64,000 nt of DNA, from assembly GCA_016713535.1 (NCBI GenBank), contig JADJOY010000004.1, positions 62,001 through 126,000 on the forward strand. Reading direction: 5' to 3'. The notes below the pieces were generated by a model that was not told the origin of the DNA, did no database searches, and saw only the letters and a program-made list of their open reading frames with translations. The translations under genes and the position numbers were made by a program. Origin of the DNA: JADJOY01 sp016713535 [NCBI: Deltaproteobacteria bacterium] (GTDB taxonomy: Bacteria > JADJOY01). Of the stretch, positions 27,621 through 38,254 are shown piece by piece; the stretch's first letter is position 1, and every line of letters begins with the position of its first letter.

Positions 27621-27919
27621 CAATCCCGTGGTTCCGATCTCCACGTCTCGGCGATCACATCTTCGAGCTCTCGCCTCAGCCGTAGTGCGTCCGCTTCACC
27701 GATCGTTGGTCCGCCTCGCGTCCACTTCCGTCGTCCACCGAATGCTCGCTCCAGGCACCGTTCGCTGGGGCACACGTACCAGCCTCTTCCGGGCATACGC
27801 TGCGCTCGATCTACCTCGAACGAGCCAGCGTTCACAACCAGCCTCAGCAGCCGCCGCCTGTCGTGCTGTGCGTGGCACGCCACGCATCGACGCCCGAAGG
27901 GCAGGTGTGGCGTGCCCAT
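27620..27919 (-). CDS. ylxR: YlxR/DUF448 RNA-binding protein
   Basis: A 99-aa basic protein of the YlxR (DUF448) family, encoded between nusA and infB in many bacteria and thought to bind RNA or regulate. It shows the family signature '[20 protein letters not shown]' and '[17 protein letters not shown]'. The Cys pairs are conserved, but zinc binding has not been shown for all members. It lies 12 bases after nusA and overlaps infB by one codon (ATGA). Confidence 0.92.
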   Translation of the reverse strand: MGTPHLPFGRRCVACHAQHDRRRLLRLVVNAGSFEVDRAQRMPGRGWYVCPSERCLERAFGGRRKWTRGGPTIGEADALRLRRELEDVIAETWRSEPRD

Positions 27920-27931
27920 GCCAAGACCCGG

Positions 27932-29302
<1,371 letters not shown>

Positions 29303-29311
29303 CCTGGCTGC

Positions 29312-29891
29312 TCACTCCTCGGAGGTACCGCTCGGTCGGGGGCCGCGGCGCTCTTGGCGACGCCGGGTTGGCGCCCTCGAACCTTTGGAATCTCCCCGGT
29401 TACCGAAGTCGTGCTCCCCGAACTCGTAGATCAGGTTCGCTCGCTCGATCACTGCGAACGGAATCGAGACGAGCGTGCCACCGTCTTCCTCGAGCTCGAC
29501 CTGTTGCTCTCGTGTTCCCCTCAGCACTCCGGTGAATCGCTTCTGCTTGCGGTCTGCGAATGGTGGTCGCCGGGTCTCGATCTTCGCGCGCTTGTCACGG
29601 TATCGCTCGAAATCGTCGAGGCGCTTGAGCGGCCTGTTGAGTCCTGGCGACGAGACCTCGAGCTGATACGAGCCACCGATGACCTCTTCGACGTCGAGGA
29701 GGGGGCTCACACGCCGGCTCATCTCGACGCAGTTCTCTAGGGCTGACTCCGGCTTCTCGATCGAGGGTGATGCGCAGCGTCGGGTGGCTCTCCGAGCCCA
29801 ACACCTCGACGTCGAGCACCTCGCAACCCAGCGCTTGTGCGGTGGGCTCGACGAGCGCTCGAACGCTCTCCACGACGTGCCGGCGATCCAC
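29312..29891 (-). CDS. rimP: Ribosome maturation factor RimP, one indel
   Basis: A 192-aa (repaired) protein needed for 30S assembly. The N-terminal part reads 'VRALVEPTAQALGCEVLDVE' and 'HPTLRITLDREAGVS'; the C-terminal SH3-like part has 'YQLEVSSPGLNRPLKRLDDF' and 'RFTGVLRG'. As written, one extra base in the GGG run at 29740-29742 breaks the frame. Removing it gives 'EAGVSLENCVEMSRRVSPLL', the expected family sequence. It is the first gene of the rimP-nusA-ylxR-infB-DUF503-rbfA-truB operon, with a possible promoter at 30068-30096. The C-terminal tail is Arg-rich and longer than usual. Confidence 0.93.
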
Positions 29892-30067
29892 TCCTTTCCT
29901 TCTGTCCGTTATGAACGGTCTCTCTGGAAGCGCACCACGAGTGCCGGCGCGGGACGACTACGACGTCCGACCGCTTCGACCCCACCTTGTCAGTGGTTTC
30001 CCGAGCGATCTCGGGCACCCGCCGAAGGACCCGGCCGCCGCTGCCTGGACCCTTCCTCAAACGAAAA

Positions 30068-30096
30068 AGGCTAGCATTCACCCCACCCCGAGGCAA
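30068..30096 (-). promoter_or_regulatory. Candidate sigma-70 promoter for the rimP operon
   Basis: On the minus strand, TTGCCT (30091-30096) is followed after exactly 17 bases by TAGCCT (30068-30073), then an unusual run of T residues. This places transcription ~180 bases upstream of the rimP ATG. The -35 has a good TTG core; the -10 is weak. It is the best match in the gap. Confidence 0.35.
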
Positions 30097-30152
30097 GCAA
30101 TCCGCGTGCGCGGGCCCCGTTCGAGCGTCGCCGCTGGGCCTCCGGGTTGGTT

Positions 30153-30181
30153 TGACAAGGTGGGGGGGCTGTGCGACCTTC
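30153..30181 (+). promoter_or_regulatory. Candidate sigma-70 promoter for the receiver-LpxC gene
   Basis: A perfect -35 hexamer TTGACA (30153-30158) is followed 17 bases later by GACCTT (30176-30181), a poor -10. A G7 run lies in the spacer. The ATG at 30243 is ~55 bases downstream of the likely start. The perfect -35 is rare in such GC-rich DNA, so I list it despite the weak -10. Confidence 0.35.
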
Positions 30182-30242
30182 GCGCGGCTTTTCCCCTCCG
30201 CCACACCCTCTCTCCCGACCCGTGGCGCGACCCACCATCACG

Positions 30243-31579
30243 ATGAACCAGTCGTTCCACATCCTCATCGTCGACGACGAGGACGCGATCCAGCGTACCG
30301 TCCGCGGCGTCCTCGAGGACGAGGGCTACCGGACCTCGAGTGTCGGCGACGGCAACGAGGCCATCGGCGCGATCCGGCAGAACAAGCCGGACGTGGTGCT
30401 GCTCGACATCTGGCTGCCGGGGCTCGACGGTATCCAGCTCCTGTGCGACATCAAGAAGTCGAACCCCGACCTCGAGATCATCATGATCTCGGGACACGCC
30501 AACGTGCACACCGCGGTTCAGGCGGTGAAGCTCGGCGCGTTCGACTTCATCGAGAAGCCGCTCAGCCGTGAGCACCTGCTCATGACGCTGGCGCGTGCGC
30601 TCGAGCATCGCCGTCTCGTGCGCGAGAACCGCGAGCTGCGCAACCGCATCATGGAAGCCGGCAACACGCCCGCGCCGGTGTTCCGCACGGCTCTGCCTGG
30701 CGTTCCGGCCGATACCGGCGGTCCGGCGGTGCTTCCGGCCGCCCGACCCCAACGGGCAGCGTCAGCGGACCCTCAAGCGCAACATGGTGGTGTGTGGGCA
30801 GGGGCTCCACTCGGGGATCAAGGGCGGACTGATCCTCACCCCGTTGCCCCCCGGCAGCGGCATCCACTTCGGCAGCATCGCCACCGGTAAGGCGTTTCCA
30901 GCGCACCTCGATTACGTGCGCGCCAGCGGCTACGCCACCACGCTCGGCAACGACGGCGTCGAGGCGCGCACGGTCGAGCACTTCCTCGCCACGCTCCACA
31001 GCTACGGCATCACGAACCTGCTGGTGAAGATGGACGGCGAGGTCCCGACCGTGGACGGCTCGGCGGTCGACTTCTGCCGCATGATCGAGGACGCGGGCAT
31101 CGAGGAACAGGACGCGCGGGTCGAGCCGATCCGCCTGCGCAGTACGTGGTGGGCAACGAGTCGCCCAACGGCGAGTACATCTCGATCGAGCCCCGCCGAC
31201 ACGTTCTCGGTCCACCATCCTGGAGTACCCGCCGCCGGTGGGGCGCCAGGAGGCGACGTTCGTCCATCAGGGGTGCGAGTCGTTCCGTGACAACATCGCG
31301 CCGGCCCGGACCTTCGGGTTCGTCAAGGACGTGCGAATGCTCGCGGAGATGGGCCTTGCGGGCGGCGGTCGGATCGATAATTTCATCCTGATCGACGAAG
31401 AGAAGATCGTGAACACCACGCTGCGCTTCCCGGACGAGCTCGCCCGCCACAAGGTGCTCGACGTGATCGGCGACCTCTACCTGCTCGGCCGCCCGATGCT
31501 CGGCAAGGTCACCGCGCAGAAGACCGGTCACGGCGACAACCTCGCCCTGCTCAAGCTGATCCGCGCCGATCTCGCCTGA
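30243..31579 (+). CDS. lpxC: Two-component receiver domain fused to LpxC deacetylase, four indels
   Basis: A 444-aa (repaired) fusion. Residues 1-~125 form an NtrC/NtrX-type receiver with Asp11/Asp12, phospho-acceptor Asp55 ('VVLLDIWLPG'), Ser83 and Lys105 ('FIEKPL'), then the helix 'LEHRRLVRENRELRNRI' that normally leads to an AAA+ domain. A ~40-residue Pro/Ala linker follows, then LpxC: 'QRTLK', 'GQGLHSG', zinc ligands in 'VEHFLATLHSYG' and 'HKVLDVIGDLYLLG', and the catalytic His in 'KTGHGDNLALL'. LpxC makes the committed step of lipid A synthesis. Four indels are needed: +1 in CCCC 30747-30750, -1 near 31140, +1 in CCCC 31191-31194, +1 near 31212. No start codon precedes the LpxC 'QRTLK' motif, so the fusion is real rather than two genes. 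Phospho-control of LpxC is an inference. Confidence 0.88.
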
Positions 31580-31636
31580 TCGGCGCGCGGTCGCCGACGT
31601 CCGACAACCGCGTACGACCGGTGGCGGGCCAGATCC

Positions 31637-33088
31637 TCAGCCCTTGAGGATCTTCTCGATCTCCATGAGGAAGGTGCGGTTCGAGTCGCTGTCGTTGAGC
31701 TTCTCGATGAGCTTGTCCATGGCCTCGACCGGGCCCATGTTCGTGAGCACCTTGCGGAGCTTGTAGATCGCCTCGAGTTCCTCGGGGGCGAGCAGGAGCT
31801 CTTCCTTGCGAGTGCCCGAGCGCTCGATGTTGATCGCCGGGAACACGCGGCGGTCGACCAGGCGCCGGTCGAGCGACAGCTCCATGTTTCCGGTGCCCTT
31901 GAACTCCTCGAAGATCACCTCGTCCATGCGGCTGCCGGTCTCGACCAGCGCGGTGGCGATGATCGTGAGGCTGCCGCCCTCCTCGATGTTGCGCGCGGCC
32001 CCGAAGAATCGCTTTGGCTTCTGCAGCGCGTTCGAATCCACACCGCCCGAGAGGATCTTGCCGCTCGGTGGCTGCACCGTGTTGTAGGCGCGCGCCAGAC
32101 GCGTGATCGAGTCGAGGAGGATCACCACGTCGTAGCGGTGCTCGACGAGGCGCTTCGCCTTCTCGAGCACCATCTCCGAAACCACCGTGTGTCGCTCGGG
32201 CGGCTCGTCGAAGGTGGAGGCCACGACCTCGCCCTTCACCGACCGCTCCATCTCGGTGACCTCTTCGGGCCGCTCGTCGATGAGCAGCACGATCAGCACC
32301 GCGTCCGGGTGGTTGGTCGCGATCGCGTTCGCGATCTTCTGCAGCAGCACGGTCTTGCCGGTGCGCGGCGGCGCGACGATCAGCCCGCGCTGCCCCATGC
32401 CGAGGGGGCTCAGCATGTCCATGACCCGGGTCTCGACGCCGTCGGGCGTGGTCTCGAGCACGAAACGCCGGTTGGGGTGGAGCGGCGTCAGGTTGTCGAA
32501 GAAGACCCTCTCTCTCGCGCGCTCGGGCGCCTGTCCGTTGATCGAGGAGATCTGGATCAGCGCGAAGAACTTTTCCTTGTCGGTCGGCGCGCGCACGTGA
32601 CCGTGCACCGTGTCGCCGGTCTTCAGGTTGAAGCGCTTGATTTGCTGCGGCGAGACGTACACGTCCTCCGGGCAGGGCAGGTAGCTGAAGAAAGGCGAGC
32701 GCAGGAAGCCGTAGCCATCCGACACCACTTCGAGCACGCCCTGGCTCACGAACGCGCGCTGGCCGGCGCTCTTGATCTTGAGGACCTCGAAGATCAGCTC
32801 GGCCTTGCGCATGCGACCGGTGCCCTTGAGGCCGAGCTCGCGCGCGAGCCGGTTCAGGTCCTGGATCGTCATCTTCTGGTACTCGTTCACATCCGTGAGC
32901 GAGCTGCCGTTGGCACCGGCCTCGGCGATGAGGGCCGCATCGGCCTCCGGGTCGAGCTGCGGCGCGCCCGGCGGAACGCGGAACCCTCCACCTCCACCTC
33001 CACCACCGCCGCCACCGCCGCCACGCGGGCGGCGGCGGCCCATGCGTCCAGGGCGGTTGCGGTTCATGTCTCTCGGGCCACCTTTCAT
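31637..33088 (-). CDS. rho: Transcription termination factor Rho
   Basis: A 483-aa hexameric RNA helicase that ends transcription. It has the N-terminal Rho helix bundle ('[21 protein letters not shown]', in part), the cold-shock RNA-binding domain ('[21 protein letters not shown]', in part), and the RecA-like core with Walker A 'APPRTGKT', Walker B '[16 protein letters not shown]' and the R-loop/Q-loop region '[21 protein letters not shown]' (in part). The N-terminus has an unusual run of 13 glycines after a basic stretch. The ATG at 33088 is chosen for its GAGGAG site 7 bases upstream; an ATG 21 bases later is possible. It converges with the receiver-LpxC gene. Confidence 0.96.
   Translation of the reverse strand: MKGGPRDMNRNRPGRMGRRRPRGGGGGGGGGGGGGFRVPPGAPQLDPEADAALIAEAGANGSSLTDVNEYQKMTIQDLNRLARELGLKGTGRMRKAELIFEVLKIKSAGQRAFVSQGVLEVVSDGYGFLRSPFFSYLPCPEDVYVSPQQIKRFNLKTGDTVHGHVRAPTDKEKFFALIQISSINGQAPERARERVFFDNLTPLHPNRRFVLETTPDGVETRVMDMLSPLGMGQRGLIVAPPRTGKTVLLQKIANAIATNHPDAVLIVLLIDERPEEVTEMERSVKGEVVASTFDEPPERHTVVSEMVLEKAKRLVEHRYDVVILLDSITRLARAYNTVQPPSGKILSGGVDSNALQKPKRFFGAARNIEEGGSLTIIATALVETGSRMDEVIFEEFKGTGNMELSLDRRLVDRRVFPAINIERSGTRKEELLLAPEELEAIYKLRKVLTNMGPVEAMDKLIEKLNDSDSNRTFLMEIEKILKG
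32984..33022 (-). repeat. Polyglycine-coding triplet repeat in rho
   Basis: Thirteen consecutive glycine codons (GGA, GGT and GGC in mixed order, so not a pure slippage tract) encode a flexible segment between the basic N-terminus and the Rho RNA-binding domain. Mixed codon use suggests that the glycine run is selected at protein level. Confidence 0.85.
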
Positions 33089-33376
33089 GGCGGATCTCCT
33101 CGGGTGCGCGCGGACCGGGCGCCGTCCGCGCCGCGTGTGGCGTCGACGGCGCTCGCGCGTCGCGGGTCGGCTCGGTTGTGGGCCGCCGGGTTGCGTCAGG
33201 TGGGGCCCGTCGAGATCGGCCTTCAAGGCCGTTACGACGAGCAGCGCTGCCGGCGAGATCGAATCGAGCGAGGTCGTGAGCACGCGGCCCACGTCTCGAT
33301 CGCGGCGGAAGCTACCACAGCGCGGAGACCCCGCCAAACCCGGTCCCACGGGGCGGTTCTCGGCGGCCGGCGCGGC

Positions 33377-35173
33377 TCACATCGCCGGGAGATCGCGCTC
33401 GGTGCGCGCGATCAGCTCCGGCGCGCGCACCACCACGATCGGCACCGCGAGCGGGTCGACCGTCGACTCGCTCGGGAACGCGCCGAGCTGCGTGACGAGC
33501 GCCTCGCGGCATTCCTCGACCACCCTCCGCACCACACCCGTGACCGCCAGTGGGAGCCCGTCGAGGAGCGGCTCGAGCCACTGCTCCACCGCGCTCGCCA
33601 GCGCGCCGCTCGCGGCCGTCGGACGCAGCACCGCCGCGACGCGTTCGCCGAGGTCGGCCAGGCACTCGACGGGGATCGGCTCGAAGCGGGCCTCGCGGGC
33701 GAGCAGCACGTTCGCCAGCATCGTCGCGACGAGCTGGTGCGCCGAGAGATCGGTGAGTCGATCCACGGTGCAGCCCTCGAGGTCCATCCCTTGCCACTCG
33801 TGCGGGTCGGGCATCAGGCGGTGGAACAGGAACACCGCGAGCGCCTCGCCGCGCGTCAGCACCGCGTCGACGCGCTCCAGGTCGGCCAGGCTCTCGAATG
33901 CGCGCACACCCGTCTCGCCCTCGACGTCGAGGGCCTGCGGATACGAAGGGGGCGTCGCGCCGAGGGTGTCCATGGTCCGCGCCACGACGTGGCCGAGGAT
34001 CGTCGCGCGCCCGCCGAACGCGGCGAGCGGTGTCTCGCGGCGCAGGCGGGTGACCCGCGTGACGAGGTCCGTGACCAGCGTGCGGCCGACGCGATGGATG
34101 GCCTCGAGCCGCACTTCCCGAAGCAGCTCGGCCGCGCTCGCGACGTCGCCACGCGCAAGTCGCTCGAGCCCGAGCCCGAGGCAGGAGACCGTCCCCACCG
34201 CCTGCCGGTGGACCTCGCTCATGTCGGCGAAGTCGCGCACGGTGGCGACCAGCACTGCGTTGGTGAGGAACGCGAGCTCGCGCTCCACGCCTGCGCGCAC
34301 GCCTGCCTCGAGCGCGCCCAGGGCTGCGACCAGGAACGACGCCTCGGCGTTCACCACCGGTACCAGCTCGGAGCCGGTCGTGCTCGCGCCGATGGATCCG
34401 GGGTCGAGTTTGCGATGGCGCTCGAGATCGAATCGCTCCACTTCGAGGCGGGCGAGCGTTTCGAGGGCGCGATCGAAGTCGGGGAAGCCCTCGTCCGCGA
34501 GGCGACCGTCGCGCAGACGTCGCGCCTCCTCGACCACTTCGGCTGGCAGATCCTGGCGCAGAGCTTCGAACAGGTCGACGGTGAGCTCCGGGGTTCGGTC
34601 GCGCAGGACCTTGAGCGTCTGGGTCAGCTCGAGCGCGACGTTCGCTTCCACGTCCTCGGCGAACGAGAAGTAATAGAGATCGTCGAAGGTGCTGAGCGAT
34701 GGATCGTCGAGCTCGACCGGATCGACGTCCTCGTTCCGTTTCATCACACGCACCCGTCCGGCGAAGAGTGCGATCAGGAACTCGAAGTCGAGCTGCGCCA
34801 GGTGGCGCGCCAGCGTCCGCGGTCCGGCCTCGCGCAGTCGGTGGATCCACTCGTCCGCCCGGTTCGTCGCCAGCTCGTCGCGGCGCCAGCATTCGAGGTC
34901 GAGGCAGAACTCGACCTGACGCGGCGTCGCGAGCGGCAGCAGCTCGACGGAGTCGGCCGGACCGACCTCGTGGAACAGCGTGAAGAACGTGGTCCGCGGG
35001 AGCGTTCGCACCAGTCCGGTCGGGTTCCGGGCGAGAAAGATCAGCTGCCACAGCTCGCGCGACGGGAGCTGCGCGAGCACGGGTGCCGCCTCGTCGAGCG
35101 ACAGACCGTCGATCAGGCGACGCGCGGCTTCACGGTCGCGCTGGACCAGCAGGGTGAGCTCGTTCGGATCCAT
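33377..35173 (-). CDS. DUF6178 family protein
   Basis: A 598-aa soluble protein of the DUF6178 family, known mainly from deltaproteobacterial lineages; function unknown. It is a Leu-rich helical protein with the family-like opening 'LSLDEAAPVLAQLPSRELWQLI', followed by 'HEVGPADSVELLPLATPRQVEFCLDLE' (two blocks). The C-terminal part 'PHEWQGMDLEGCTVDRLTDL' is also typical. No signal peptide or membrane segment is visible. It lies upstream of rho on the same strand with a 288-base gap, and is divergent from the one-TM protein gene at 35328. Confidence 0.8.
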   Translation of the reverse strand: MDPNELTLLVQRDREAARRLIDGLSLDEAAPVLAQLPSRELWQLIFLARNPTGLVRTLPRTTFFTLFHEVGPADSVELLPLATPRQVEFCLDLECWRRDELATNRADEWIHRLREAGPRTLARHLAQLDFEFLIALFAGRVRVMKRNEDVDPVELDDPSLSTFDDLYYFSFAEDVEANVALELTQTLKVLRDRTPELTVDLFEALRQDLPAEVVEEARRLRDGRLADEGFPDFDRALETLARLEVERFDLERHRKLDPGSIGASTTGSELVPVVNAEASFLVAALGALEAGVRAGVERELAFLTNAVLVATVRDFADMSEVHRQAVGTVSCLGLGLERLARGDVASAAELLREVRLEAIHRVGRTLVTDLVTRVTRLRRETPLAAFGGRATILGHVVARTMDTLGATPPSYPQALDVEGETGVRAFESLADLERVDAVLTRGEALAVFLFHRLMPDPHEWQGMDLEGCTVDRLTDLSAHQLVATMLANVLLAREARFEPIPVECLADLGERVAAVLRPTAASGALASAVEQWLEPLLDGLPLAVTGVVRRVVEECREALVTQLGAFPSESTVDPLAVPIVVVRAPELIARTERDLPAM

Positions 35174-35274
35174 GGAAGAGGATTGAACCTAACGGCGCCC
35201 CCGGCTCACCTCAAGCGGCGGCGCAGCCGGCCGTGGCGCGCGATCGAAGCGTTCCGCGAGCCTGACGGCCCCCA

Positions 35275-35283
35275 TGATATAGT
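35275..35283 (+). promoter_or_regulatory. Extended -10 promoter element
   Basis: TGATATAGT (TG, one base, then TATAGT) is an extended -10 element matching the sigma-70 consensus at five of six -10 positions. It lies 45 bases upstream of the ATG at 35328, in one of the few AT-rich spots in the divergent gap. No good -35 is seen, as is common with extended -10 promoters. Confidence 0.45.
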
Positions 35284-35327
35284 CGGAACCAATCACGTCC
35301 TCGGGACGATCGCCGCCCTTTGCGAGC

Positions 35328-36488
35328 ATGACTCAGCCCTCCGGCACCTCCGACCCGACCACCGGCGTCACCAACTCCAAGAGCGGCCGTGTCGTCGACG
35401 GCAAGCTGGTGTTGTGGACCGACAAGGGCGAGCCACGGGTGATCCGTCCGGTCAGCGTCGAGAACAAGAAGCTGTTCGTGGATGCCGAATCGATGCTGAG
35501 CCTCGGCGCCCGCGCCGAGCTCGAGCTACCGCCCGCCGGCGAAGGCGAGGCACGTAGCCGGGTGCGGGTCGAGGTCGTGTACTCGAATCCCGGCAAGGGC
35601 TCGACCACCCTCCGGCGCGGCATGCTGCTCGCCTTTCCAGACCTGACCGATGAGCTGCTGGCTCGCGTCAACGCCGCCATCGCGCAGGCGCCACGGACCA
35701 GCACGATTCCCGAGCCCGCGCCCGAGAAGCCGAAGCCCACCAAGGAAGACGACACCGTCTACTCGAAGGTGCCGATCGCCGAGCCGGCTGCCGCGCGTTC
35801 CGCACCCGAGCCGGCGCGTCGCGCCGAGAGCACGCGGACCAACGGCTCGCGGCGCGCCAGGAAGGGCGGCTCGTTGTTGTGGGTGCCGGTGGTGCTGGCG
35901 CTCGCGCTCGCCGGGGTGCTCGGCTATTTCCGCTACGAGGACTGGCTGGACCACCAGAACGCCACCCCGGCGCCGGTGCCTGGGCCCGTTCGCGTCCCCA
36001 AGCGGGCGGCCAACCCCTCGCCCGAGATCAAGCCCCCCGCCGTCGACCCGCGCTACACGGCGTATGTCGCTCCGGCGCGCGAGGCCGCGGAGGCGCTGCT
36101 CGCCGGCGACGCTCCCACGCTCGAGGGCAAGCTCGCCACGGCGGAGAAGCTCGTCAGCGCGCTCCAACCCGAGCCCGCGTCGCTGCGAGGCTTGCGCGCC
36201 GGGCGCGAGGCGCTGCGGCTGCGGGACACCGCGCTCGACAACATCGGTCAGGTCCGGTCGCTCGAGGGGACCGCGTGGGGGAAGGGTTCGAACACCCCAT
36301 ATCGAACCAAGGAAACCTTCCTGAAGGCCCAGGAAGCTCGCATCTCGGTGACCAAGACCACGTCGGCCGATCTGGCGAACGAGACGCTCGCGATCCTGCG
36401 CGCTGCCGAGCCGTGGAAGGCCGAGTTGGACCCTGCGTTGCAGGACCGGATCGAGCGAACCGTGCGGATGCTCCAGCTCAGCCAGTGA
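35328..36488 (+). CDS. Single-pass membrane protein with possible PilZ-like N-domain
   Basis: A 386-aa protein that I cannot assign. Residues ~20-115 look like a beta-rich domain ('RVVDGKLVLWTDKGEPRVIR', 'VRVEVVYSNPGKGSTTLRRG'), faintly PilZ-like but without a clear RxxxR motif. A Pro/Glu/Lys linker follows, then a basic stretch and one membrane helix at ~185-203 ('LLWVPVVLALALAGVLGYF'), and a C-terminal helical domain (~245-386) after a Pro-rich spacer. The topology is probably N-terminus inside, C-terminus in the periplasm. It could relay a cytoplasmic signal to the envelope. Its 3' end overlaps the convergent glycosyltransferase gene by 11 bases. Confidence 0.8.
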   Translation: MTQPSGTSDPTTGVTNSKSGRVVDGKLVLWTDKGEPRVIRPVSVENKKLFVDAESMLSLGARAELELPPAGEGEARSRVRVEVVYSNPGKGSTTLRRGMLLAFPDLTDELLARVNAAIAQAPRTSTIPEPAPEKPKPTKEDDTVYSKVPIAEPAAARSAPEPARRAESTRTNGSRRARKGGSLLWVPVVLALALAGVLGYFRYEDWLDHQNATPAPVPGPVRVPKRAANPSPEIKPPAVDPRYTAYVAPAREAAEALLAGDAPTLEGKLATAEKLVSALQPEPASLRGLRAGREALRLRDTALDNIGQVRSLEGTAWGKGSNTPYRTKETFLKAQEARISVTKTTSADLANETLAILRAAEPWKAELDPALQDRIERTVRMLQLSQ

Positions 36489-38160
36489 CCGAGGCGGGCG
36501 CCGGCCGCTCGAACCGATAGACTGCGCTCACGCCGTCGCGGCCGGCGAACACACGCGCCTCGGCGTGGTCGGCGAGGAAGCGGGCGATCGCGGGGTCGAC
36601 GTGTGCGGCCACGCCGAGCGAGGGCGTGGTCACGATCCACACCCGCCCGGGACGAGCCAGCTCGGCGCGTAGCTCGGAGAGGGTGCGGATCACCGGGGCG
36701 CCGATGTAGTTGTCCACGAGCCGCCCGTCCGCTCCGTCGTGGAACGCGTCCCACAGCGCGGGGTTGGCGCGCCAGATCCAGCCGTCGAGGCGCCCCGTGT
36801 AGCCGAACGTGAAGATGGGATGGGTCCCGAGGACGCGGTCTTCGGGCACGCGATGGTCGGCGACGTAGCGTCCCGTTCCCGCCATGTCCCAGGTGAAGAG
36901 AACCTCGATGCTCGGCAGGTAGCGCCCGTCCTCGACCCGATCGGCGTGGGTCCGGTCCGCGACCCGCCACGCGTCCCCCACGTGCGCATCCGCGATCCCG
37001 AGCGTGCCCGCCACCAACGCGCCGGCGAGCGCGCCGAAGTCCGCGCCTCGACCGCTCCGGAACCACGCGCCGAGCGCCCCGCCGAGACCGGCCATCACCG
37101 CAACGGCCAGCACCACACCGAACGGCAGCAGATGGAAGAGGTAGCGCGGTACGGCGTGCGCGGCGCCGAAGCCGAGGACCGCGATCCCCAGGACGAGGGT
37201 CGCGCCGAGGGCTAGCGCGGACCCGCCACCGCGAGGTCCGCCGCGGCGCGCGGCGGGTGCCACGGACGCCAGAGCCCACAGCGGACCGGCCACGGCGATC
37301 ATGCCGACCAGCGACGGAACCAGCACAGGCAGCCAGCGAAAGAACTGCCCCGACCAGCGGCTCAGGCCCTTGGTGAGCGCGCTCACCGCCCCGAATGCGC
37401 CCCCACTCGGGCGGTGGACGAAGCCGACCTCCCAGCGCGACTCGAACGCCAGCCACGCGAGCGCCAGCGCCGTGACCGTCGCGAGCTCGGCGAGGTGGCC
37501 CCGATCGCGAACCAGCCGCGGGCCACGCAGCGCCACGAGGGGTACGTAGAGGAGCAAGAAGGTCAGCGCGATCGTGTGCGTCGCGAGCGCGGCGGCGAAG
37601 CACACCAGCATCGCGCTGCGCGCGCGCGGGTCGTCTCGGACGTGCACCGCGTGGAAGCGCTCCACGAAGCCCACCAGCGCGAGCTGCAGCACGGGGTAGT
37701 AACGGGCGTACCGGCTCATCTCGACCTGCCAGACGTGGACGGCGATGATCGCGCCCGCCGCCACTCCCACCGCGGGCGAGAAGATCCGTCGCCCCGTCCA
37801 CCACAGTGCCGGGACGAGCGCCGTGGAGGCGATCGCCGCGGGAAGCCTCAGCAACGCATCGACGTGCGCGCTCGCGATCCCGGCTGGCGCCACCGCGGCC
37901 GTGGCCAGGTAGGTGTAGAGAAGGCTCTTCCAGTACACCGCGCCGGATGGCAGCCGCGGGATGCCGTGCTCGAGGACGCCGCGCACCGCCAGGTAGGTGA
38001 AGCCCTCGTCGCCCGACTGCGAGAGGACCCCGATGTGGCGCAGGCGCATCCACGCGGCCACGAGGGTGAGCGCCACGATCGCCGTGACCTCGAGCGGCCG
38101 GAGCGGCGCGGGTGCCAGCGGTGCGGTGGTGGGCTGCGAGGTCTCGCGCGCGGACAGCAT
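36478..38160 (-). CDS. GT39-type membrane glycosyltransferase
   Basis: A 560-aa inner-membrane protein with about 11 helices. The first periplasmic loop has 'SQSGDEGFTYLAVRGVLEHG', with the Asp-Glu pair typical of GT39/ArnT-like enzymes, and 'WWTGRRIFSPAVGVAAGAII' followed by 'EMSRYARYYPVLQLALVGFV' (in parts) matches the family. It probably uses a polyprenyl-phosphate sugar on the periplasmic side. The acceptor is unknown. Its C-terminal ~150 residues form a soluble domain. It overlaps the convergent gene by 11 bases at the 3' end. Confidence 0.82.
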   Translation of the reverse strand: MLSARETSQPTTAPLAPAPLRPLEVTAIVALTLVAAWMRLRHIGVLSQSGDEGFTYLAVRGVLEHGIPRLPSGAVYWKSLLYTYLATAAVAPAGIASAHVDALLRLPAAIASTALVPALWWTGRRIFSPAVGVAAGAIIAVHVWQVEMSRYARYYPVLQLALVGFVERFHAVHVRDDPRARSAMLVCFAAALATHTIALTFLLLYVPLVALRGPRLVRDRGHLAELATVTALALAWLAFESRWEVGFVHRPSGGAFGAVSALTKGLSRWSGQFFRWLPVLVPSLVGMIAVAGPLWALASVAPAARRGGPRGGGSALALGATLVLGIAVLGFGAAHAVPRYLFHLLPFGVVLAVAVMAGLGGALGAWFRSGRGADFGALAGALVAGTLGIADAHVGDAWRVADRTHADRVEDGRYLPSIEVLFTWDMAGTGRYVADHRVPEDRVLGTHPIFTFGYTGRLDGWIWRANPALWDAFHDGADGRLVDNYIGAPVIRTLSELRAELARPGRVWIVTTPSLGVAAHVDPAIARFLADHAEARVFAGRDGVSAVYRFERPAPASVTG

Positions 38161-38254
38161 GGCGTCGTGCGTCGCGAGGCTAGCCGCCCGAGCGGCGAGC
38201 GGTCCAGAATGCCCACGTTCCGCCCGTCCCCACCGATCTCAGGAGGCGCTCGTC

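Larger units (their letters stand above)
29892..30242. other. Divergent promoter region between rimP and the receiver-LpxC gene
   Basis: This 351-base gap separates the divergently transcribed rimP operon and the receiver-LpxC fusion. I find candidate promoters in both directions (separate entries) and no open frame with coding character. It links control of the translation operon and lipid A synthesis only by location. Confidence 0.6.

Noticed and set aside
32138-35557. A plus-strand open frame of 1139 codons across rho and the DUF6178 gene
   Set aside because: It is antisense to two recognised genes and contains no family sequence.
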